From: Clostridia bacterium | GTDB taxonomy: Bacteria > Bacillota > Clostridia > Oscillospirales > Acutalibacteraceae | Direction: 5' to 3' | Length of the DNA: 6,930 nucleotides | Assembly (NCBI GenBank): GCA_900759575.1 | Contig: CAAEVU010000159.1 | Location: 1-6,930, forward strand | Shown: positions 1 through 4,217 of the stretch, piece by piece | Position numbering within the stretch: position 1 is the first letter of the stretch | Layout: each line of letters opens with the position of its first letter | Made by a program: the position numbers and the translations under genes | Notes under the pieces: model-generated | What the model was told of the DNA's origin: nothing | The model's database searches: none | The model's input: the letters and a program-made list of their open reading frames with translations, nothing else

Positions 1-133
1 CCCGCCGTCAAAGGAAAAGTGTCCTGTTTGCGGTAAAACGCTGATGCAGAAAAAGAGCAAGGACAAAACCCTTTACTGCGTCACCCCCGGGTGTACTTTC
101 CAAGGCAAGCGCCCGGAGGAGGACGAAAATTGA
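1..133 (+). CDS. topA: DNA topoisomerase I, C-terminal end (partial, 5' cut by window)
   Basis: Only the last 43 codons are present; the reading frame begins at base 2 and ends at TGA 131-133. The fragment holds a zinc-ribbon motif, CPVCG followed 15 residues later by YCVTPGC (spacing C-X2-C-X15-C-X4-C), and a charged tail ending EEDEN. Such ribbons are repeated at the C terminus of bacterial type IA topoisomerases, where they bind single-stranded DNA and help relax negative supercoils. The catalytic domain lies upstream, outside the window. Identity rests on the ribbon plus position: topA directly before trmFO is a conserved Firmicutes gene order. A different zinc-ribbon protein cannot be excluded from 43 residues alone. 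The stop codon overlaps the TTG start of trmFO by 4 nt, so the two are probably co-transcribed and translationally coupled. Confidence 0.85.
   Translation, partial: PPSKEKCPVCGKTLMQKKSKDKTLYCVTPGCTFQGKRPEEDEN
115..122 (+). promoter_or_regulatory. Ribosome binding site of trmFO, inside the topA end
   Basis: GGAGGAGG lies 7 nt before the TTG at 130. It decides the trmFO start: the in-frame GTG at 91 would place this site inside the coding region and add 13 residues with no family resemblance, while the next in-frame candidate, GTG at 154, would cut away the first strand of the FAD-binding fold. Confidence 0.8.
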
Positions 134-1509
134 GAGTATGGGAACGAGTAAGCGTGCTGGGAGCGGGCCTGGCGGGATGTGAAGCTGCATGGCAGCTTGC
201 CCGCCGGGGCATCCCGGTGACGCTGTATGAGATGAAACCCCAGCAGTTCTCCCCAGCCCATCACAGCGAGAATTTCGCCGAACTGATCTGTTCCAATTCC
301 CTGAAAGCTGCCCGGGTGGACAGCGCTGCCGGGCTGTTAAAGGAAGAGATGCGCCGGTTCGGTTCCTTGCTGATCCGCTGTGCTCAGGAGAGCCGTGTCC
401 CTGCGGGCGGTGCTCTGGCGGTGGACCGGGGGGAATTTTCCCGGCTGGCCACCCAGGCTATTGAGAACGAGCCCTTGATCCAGATCTGCCGGGAGGAAGT
501 GACGGACATCCCGGAAGGCCCGGTGATCGTGGCTACAGGTCCTCTCACTTCTCAGCCTCTGTCGGAGAAGATCCAGTCCCTTTGCGGGGGCAGCCTGAGC
601 TTTTTCGACGCCGCCGCGCCCATTGTTACCCGGGAGAGCCTGGACATGGACCGGTGCTTTGCCGCTTCCCGCTATGGCAAAGGGGACGAGGAGGGGGAAG
701 AAGGGGATTACCTCAACTGCCCCATGAATAAAGAGGAATACGACCGGTTCGTGGAAGAGCTGGTAAACGCGGAGCGGGCTCCTGTGCACAGTTTTGACGC
801 CCGGGACCCCAAGGTGTACGAAGGGTGTATGCCCATTGAGGTGTTGGCATCCCGGGGCCACGACGCGATCCGGTTCGGCCCCATGAAGCCCGTGGGTTTG
901 CGGGACCCCCATACCGGCCACCGCCCCTGGGCAGTGTTGCAGCTGCGCACGGAAAACCGGGAACGCACCTTGTTCAACTTGGTGGGCTTCCAGACCAACC
1001 TGAAATTTGGGGAGCAAAAGCGGGTGTTCGGCATGATTCCAGGACTTGCCCATGCGGAATTTATCCGCTATGGCGTGATGCACCGGAATACGTTCCTGGA
1101 ATCCCCCCGGCTGCTTGACGGGGACTATTCTTTCCGGGGCCGGCCGGAGTTGTTTTTCGCCGGGCAGATCACCGGAGTGGAAGGATATATGGAATCCGCT
1201 TCTTCCGGCATTTTAGCCGGGATCAACCTGGCCCGCAGGCTGGAAGGGAAGAAAACCCTGCTGCTGCCGGAAACCACCATGATGGGCGCCCTTTCCCGGT
1301 ATATCTCCGGGTATGAGGGAAAAGATTTCCAGCCCATGGGGGCAAACTTCGGCGTGCTGCCGTCCTTGCCGGAGAAGATCCGTGACAAGCGGCAGCGCTA
1401 TATGGCCCTGGCCCAGCGGGGGCTGGACCAGTTGCAGCGCTATTGCCAAGAAATGGATGAACCCTTACAAGAGAGCGCTTTGGGCGCGGAAGAGAGGGAG
1501 AGTGTATGA
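130..1509 (+). CDS. trmFO: Methylenetetrahydrofolate-tRNA-(uracil-5-)-methyltransferase TrmFO
   Basis: This cytoplasmic flavoenzyme makes 5-methyluridine at position 54 of the tRNA T loop, using 5,10-methylenetetrahydrofolate as carbon donor and reduced FAD as reductant; it is related to MnmG (GidA). From the TTG start the protein has 459 residues, close to but slightly longer than the family's usual 435-450. Visible motifs are the dinucleotide-binding GAGLAG (11-16), HHSENFAELICSNS with Cys54, VPAGGALAVDR, EGCMPIE with Cys233, GPMKPVGL (from 250), RYGVMHRNTF, and FAGQITGVEGYMESASSG (from 343). Cys54 and Cys233 match the two cysteines known to matter in Bacillus subtilis TrmFO (Cys53 and Cys226). 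The TTG start is chosen for its ribosome binding site and because it puts the FAD motif at the usual distance from the N terminus. A small acidic stretch at 186-193 and a tail of roughly 20 residues account for the extra length. The gene overlaps topA and plsX by 4 nt each. Confidence 0.96.
   Translation: MRVWERVSVLGAGLAGCEAAWQLARRGIPVTLYEMKPQQFSPAHHSENFAELICSNSLKAARVDSAAGLLKEEMRRFGSLLIRCAQESRVPAGGALAVDRGEFSRLATQAIENEPLIQICREEVTDIPEGPVIVATGPLTSQPLSEKIQSLCGGSLSFFDAAAPIVTRESLDMDRCFAASRYGKGDEEGEEGDYLNCPMNKEEYDRFVEELVNAERAPVHSFDARDPKVYEGCMPIEVLASRGHDAIRFGPMKPVGLRDPHTGHRPWAVLQLRTENRERTLFNLVGFQTNLKFGEQKRVFGMIPGLAHAEFIRYGVMHRNTFLESPRLLDGDYSFRGRPELFFAGQITGVEGYMESASSGILAGINLARRLEGKKTLLLPETTMMGALSRYISGYEGKDFQPMGANFGVLPSLPEKIRDKRQRYMALAQRGLDQLQRYCQEMDEPLQESALGAEERESV
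1492..1500 (+). promoter_or_regulatory. Ribosome binding site of plsX, inside the trmFO end
   Basis: GAGAGGGAG ends 5 nt before the ATG at 1506, within the last codons of trmFO. It supports the ATG that overlaps the trmFO stop as ATGA. Confidence 0.6.
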
Positions 1510-2507
1510 AAATCATCGTGGACGCTTTCGGCGGGGACAACGCGCCGCAAGAGATCCTTTTGGGCTGTGCCCAGGCAAGACAGGAACTGGGCGTGGACAT
1601 CCTCCTGACAGGGGATAAAGCGCGCTTGGAAGCCTGCGCCAAAGAATTGAACCTCACCCAGGAGTTGGCTGCCATGGAGATCCTCCCCTGCGGCCAGACC
1701 TTGACCATGGAGGACGAGCCCACCAGCGTTATCCGGGAGAAATCCGACAGCTCTATGGCGGTGGGACTGCGTGCCTTGGCGGAAGGAAAAGGAGACGCAT
1801 TCGCCAGCGCCGGAAACAGCGGGGCTTTGGTGGTGGGCGCCACCACCATCGTCAAGCGGGTGCGGGGCGTGAAACGGGTGGCGTTCGCCCCCATCATGCC
1901 TAAGAGCCAGGGCTTTTTCATGCTCATCGATGGAGGCGCCAATGTGGACTGCCGTCCGGAGATGCTTTTGCAGTTTGGCCTGATGGGTTCTGCCTATATG
2001 AAACGGGTCATGGGCATTGAAAATCCCCGTGTGGGCCTTGCCAATGTGGGCACGGAAGACCACAAGGGCGACCAGCTCCGGCAGGAATCCCTGGCGCTGC
2101 TGCGGGCCTGCAAAGACGTTCAGTTTGTGGGCAACGTGGAAGCCCGTGATATTCCCTTTGACGGGGCGGATGTGATTGTTGCCGACGGCTTTACCGGCAA
2201 CATGATCTTGAAGCTTTACGAGGGCGTGGCCATGGCTTTGATGGACAAGATCAAAGGGGTCTTTATGGGCAGCATGAAGGGAAAGCTGGCTGCCGCCATG
2301 GTCTATAACGATTTGAAAAAGATGAAAAAAGAACTGGACTACAACGAGTACGGTGGAGCACCGATCATGGGCTGCGCCAAGCCTGTGTTCAAGATCCACG
2401 GCAGCGCCAAAGCGTCCACCGTGAAAAGCGCTTTGCGCCTTACACGGGATTATGCCCAGTCCGGGATCATTGCCCAGATTGGGGAAGCCGTGTCGAAAAA
2501 AACCTAA
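1506..2507 (+). CDS. plsX: Phosphate acyltransferase PlsX (acyl-ACP:phosphate)
   Basis: PlsX transfers the acyl chain from acyl-acyl carrier protein to inorganic phosphate. The acyl-phosphate it makes is used by the membrane acyltransferase PlsY to start phospholipid synthesis; PlsX is a soluble protein that associates with the membrane. The 333-residue length is normal for the family. Family motifs are in place: VDAFGGDNAP (5-14), FASAGNSGALV (99-109), LIDGGANVDCRPE (around 142), GLANVGTEDHKGD, ADGFTGNMILK (from 227), and a C-terminal EYGGAPIMG segment. The start is the ATG overlapping the trmFO stop, preceded by a purine-rich site. In many Firmicutes plsX is followed by fabD/fabG/acpP or by acpP alone; here rnc follows directly. 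No regulatory site such as a FapR operator is visible, as expected for a gene inside an operon. Confidence 0.97.
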   Translation: MKIIVDAFGGDNAPQEILLGCAQARQELGVDILLTGDKARLEACAKELNLTQELAAMEILPCGQTLTMEDEPTSVIREKSDSSMAVGLRALAEGKGDAFASAGNSGALVVGATTIVKRVRGVKRVAFAPIMPKSQGFFMLIDGGANVDCRPEMLLQFGLMGSAYMKRVMGIENPRVGLANVGTEDHKGDQLRQESLALLRACKDVQFVGNVEARDIPFDGADVIVADGFTGNMILKLYEGVAMALMDKIKGVFMGSMKGKLAAAMVYNDLKKMKKELDYNEYGGAPIMGCAKPVFKIHGSAKASTVKSALRLTRDYAQSGIIAQIGEAVSKKT

Positions 2508-2513
2508 GGAGGT
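2506..2513 (+). promoter_or_regulatory. Strong ribosome binding site of rnc overlapping the plsX stop
   Basis: AAGGAGGT begins within the plsX TAA (2505-2507) and sits 6 nt before the ATG at 2520. It closely matches the complement of the 16S rRNA 3' end and is the strongest such site in the window, at the only upstream junction without a gene overlap. Confidence 0.85.
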
Positions 2514-2519
2514 GGCGTC

Positions 2520-3200
2520 ATGTGGTCTTTGGAAGAGTACGAAAAGCGCATAGGCTATCATTTTAAAAACAAGCAGCTTTTGGAAACGGCCCTGACCCAT
2601 TCCTCCTTCGCCAACGAGCACAAGTGCAAAAGCTACGAACGCCTGGAATTTTTGGGGGATTCCGTGCTGGGATTTGTCACGGCGGAATACCTGTTTGAAA
2701 ATTTCCCCCAGCTTCCGGAAGGACAACTGACCAAAACAAGAGCGTCCCTGGTGTGTGAGCGTTCCCTGTGCGGGTTTTCCAAAACCCTGCACGTGGGGGA
2801 TTTTCTGCGGCTGAGCCATGGGGAACGCCACTCCGGCGGCCGGGAGCGTCCCAGCATTTTGGCGGATGTGTTCGAGTCCACCACCGCGGCCATTTACCTG
2901 GACAGCGGCAGTTTGGAGGAAGCCAAGAAATTTATTCTCCGGTTCATCATCCCCGCGGCGAAAGCCCAAAGCGTCAAACCTTTTAAAGATTATAAAACCA
3001 CTTTGCAGGAGATCATCCAGCAGAACCCGGAAGAGCGGTTGGAATATGTGGTCACCGGGGAAAGCGGCCCGGATCACGACAAACATTTTACCGTGGAAGT
3101 GCATTTGAACTCCAATGTGATCGGCAAAGGAGGCGGCCGGAGCAAAAAGGAAGCAGAACAGCAGGCCGCCCGGGAAGCCTTGGAGCTGATGGGCTATTGA
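2520..3200 (+). CDS. rnc: Ribonuclease III
   Basis: RNase III cuts double-stranded RNA, including the rRNA precursor stems, using Mg2+; it works as a homodimer in the cytoplasm. The 226-residue protein has the standard two-domain plan. The catalytic domain (about 1-150) carries the signature ERLEFLGDS (40-48) and a second acidic motif, ILADVFES (113-120); Glu43, Asp47, Asp116 and Glu119 fall at the expected metal-binding positions, so it should be active. The double-stranded RNA-binding domain (about 157-226) begins DYKTTLQE and ends with GGGRSKKEAEQQAAREAL, typical of the lysine-containing second helix. The ATG start has an excellent ribosome binding site. The last codons overlap the following radical SAM gene by 4 nt (TTGA). 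The linker between the two domains is encoded by an unusually A+T-rich stretch (about 2977-2999). Confidence 0.97.
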   Translation: MWSLEEYEKRIGYHFKNKQLLETALTHSSFANEHKCKSYERLEFLGDSVLGFVTAEYLFENFPQLPEGQLTKTRASLVCERSLCGFSKTLHVGDFLRLSHGERHSGGRERPSILADVFESTTAAIYLDSGSLEEAKKFILRFIIPAAKAQSVKPFKDYKTTLQEIIQQNPEERLEYVVTGESGPDHDKHFTVEVHLNSNVIGKGGGRSKKEAEQQAAREALELMGY

Positions 3201-4204
3201 ACCGGGGAAATATCGCGCTGTTCGTGCCCCATGTGGGCTGTCCCTGCCGGTGCAGCTTTTGCGACCAGCGGGCCATCACCGGCGGAGCGCAGCCTCCTAC
3301 CCCCGACCAGGTGTGGGAAGCCGCTAAAGCCGGTGCGGACCGGTGGGGGAATGGGGTAAGCCAGATGGAGATCGCCTTTTTTGGGGGCAGTTTTACCGCC
3401 ATCCCCCGGGAGTATATGGTGGCGCTGTTGGAACCTGCAAAGAAAGCGGTGGAGCGTTGGGGGTATTACGGGATTCGGTGTTCCACCCGGCCCGACGCAG
3501 TGGACGAGGAAATTTTGGCCCTGCTGAAATCGTACCATGGAACCGCTGTGGAATTGGGAGCCCAGTCCATGGATGAAGAAGTGCTTCGGCTGAACCGACG
3601 GGGCCATACGGCGGAGGATACCCGTCGCGCGGCGGGGCTTATCAAACGAGCGGGGCTGGAGCTGGGCCTTCAAATGATGACGGGATTGTACGGTTCCACT
3701 CCGGAAAAGGATGTGGAAACTGCCCGGCAGCTGGTAGCCCTGGAGCCGGAAACCGCCAGAATCTATCCCACTGTGGTGCTGGAGCATACAGAGCTGGCAG
3801 ACCTTTACCGGGCAGGTGCGTACCATCCCCAAACTTTGGAAGAAGCGGTGGAACTTTGCGGGAAACTGTTGCCCCTTTTTGAAAACGCCGGAGTCAAGGT
3901 CATTCGGATGGGACTTCACGCCCAAGAGGACGTGGAAGCCCGGCGAGTGGCCGGACCGTACCATCCGGCCTTTCGGGAATTGGTGGAAAGCCGGGTGTTC
4001 CTGTCCCGGCTGCTGGAAGAATTGGCACCCCAGGGGACAGGCTCTTACCGGGTGAAAGTGCATCCCCGCAGTTTGTCCGTGGCAGTGGGTCAGAAGCGGG
4101 CCAATGTGGAAGCTTTGCGACGCCGCGGATTTGAAGTGCGCTTTGTCCCGGACCAGAGCGTTTCACGGGAAGGGTTTGTGTTGGAACGGGCGGAAATCGA
4201 GTGA
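3197..4204 (+). CDS. Radical SAM protein, Elp3-like, without acetyltransferase domain
   Basis: This is a predicted iron-sulfur enzyme that cleaves S-adenosylmethionine to form a radical; its substrate is unknown. Near the N terminus (residues 15-22) is GCPCRCSFCDQ, giving the cluster motif CX3CX2C as Cys15, Cys19 and Cys22, with an extra Cys17. FFGGSFT (61-67) is the glycine-rich SAM-contact segment. GAQSMDEEVL followed by NRRGHT (from 121) and RIYPTVVLEHTEL (from 188) resemble the radical SAM part of Elp3, the catalytic subunit of Elongator, which modifies wobble uridine in tRNA. At 335 residues it stops where the Elp3 acetyltransferase domain would begin and instead ends in a short basic region around VGQKRAN (297-303). 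The TTG start overlaps the rnc stop; its ribosome site is weak (GGAG at 3182-3185, 11 nt away), so coupling to rnc translation is likely. No later start would keep all the cluster cysteines with a normal N terminus. Proteins of this kind are known between rnc and smc in Clostridia; a role on tRNA or other RNA is inference. Confidence 0.85.
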   Translation: MNRGNIALFVPHVGCPCRCSFCDQRAITGGAQPPTPDQVWEAAKAGADRWGNGVSQMEIAFFGGSFTAIPREYMVALLEPAKKAVERWGYYGIRCSTRPDAVDEEILALLKSYHGTAVELGAQSMDEEVLRLNRRGHTAEDTRRAAGLIKRAGLELGLQMMTGLYGSTPEKDVETARQLVALEPETARIYPTVVLEHTELADLYRAGAYHPQTLEEAVELCGKLLPLFENAGVKVIRMGLHAQEDVEARRVAGPYHPAFRELVESRVFLSRLLEELAPQGTGSYRVKVHPRSLSVAVGQKRANVEALRRRGFEVRFVPDQSVSREGFVLERAEIE

Positions 4205-4207
4205 AAG

Positions 4208-4212
4208 AAGGA
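4208..4212 (+). promoter_or_regulatory. Ribosome binding site of smc
   Basis: AAGGA lies 5 nt before the ATG at 4218, in the 13-nt gap after the radical SAM gene. It supports that ATG, which also gives the standard SMC N terminus (MILKSLELQGFK). Confidence 0.7.
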
Positions 4213-4217
4213 AAGCC

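Noticed and set aside
91..129. Upstream GTG at 91 as the trmFO start
   Set aside because: The extra 13 residues lie within the topA zinc-ribbon codons in another frame, have no family resemblance, and the strong ribosome binding site at 115-122 points to TTG 130.
337..1083. Open minus-strand frame of about 248 codons opposite trmFO
   Set aside because: Fully antisense to conserved TrmFO sequence, with no motif of its own.
2977..2999. A+T-rich stretch in rnc with a TATAAA, considered as a promoter for the radical SAM gene and smc
   Set aside because: No acceptable -35 element lies about 17 bp upstream, and the stretch encodes the lysine-rich linker between the two RNase III domains, which explains its composition.
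1440..3104. Open minus-strand frame of about 554 codons opposite plsX and rnc
   Set aside because: It runs antisense to two well-supported genes, crosses their boundary, is rich in His, Gln and Phe as expected of a reverse complement of G+C-rich coding DNA, and shows no recognisable motif.
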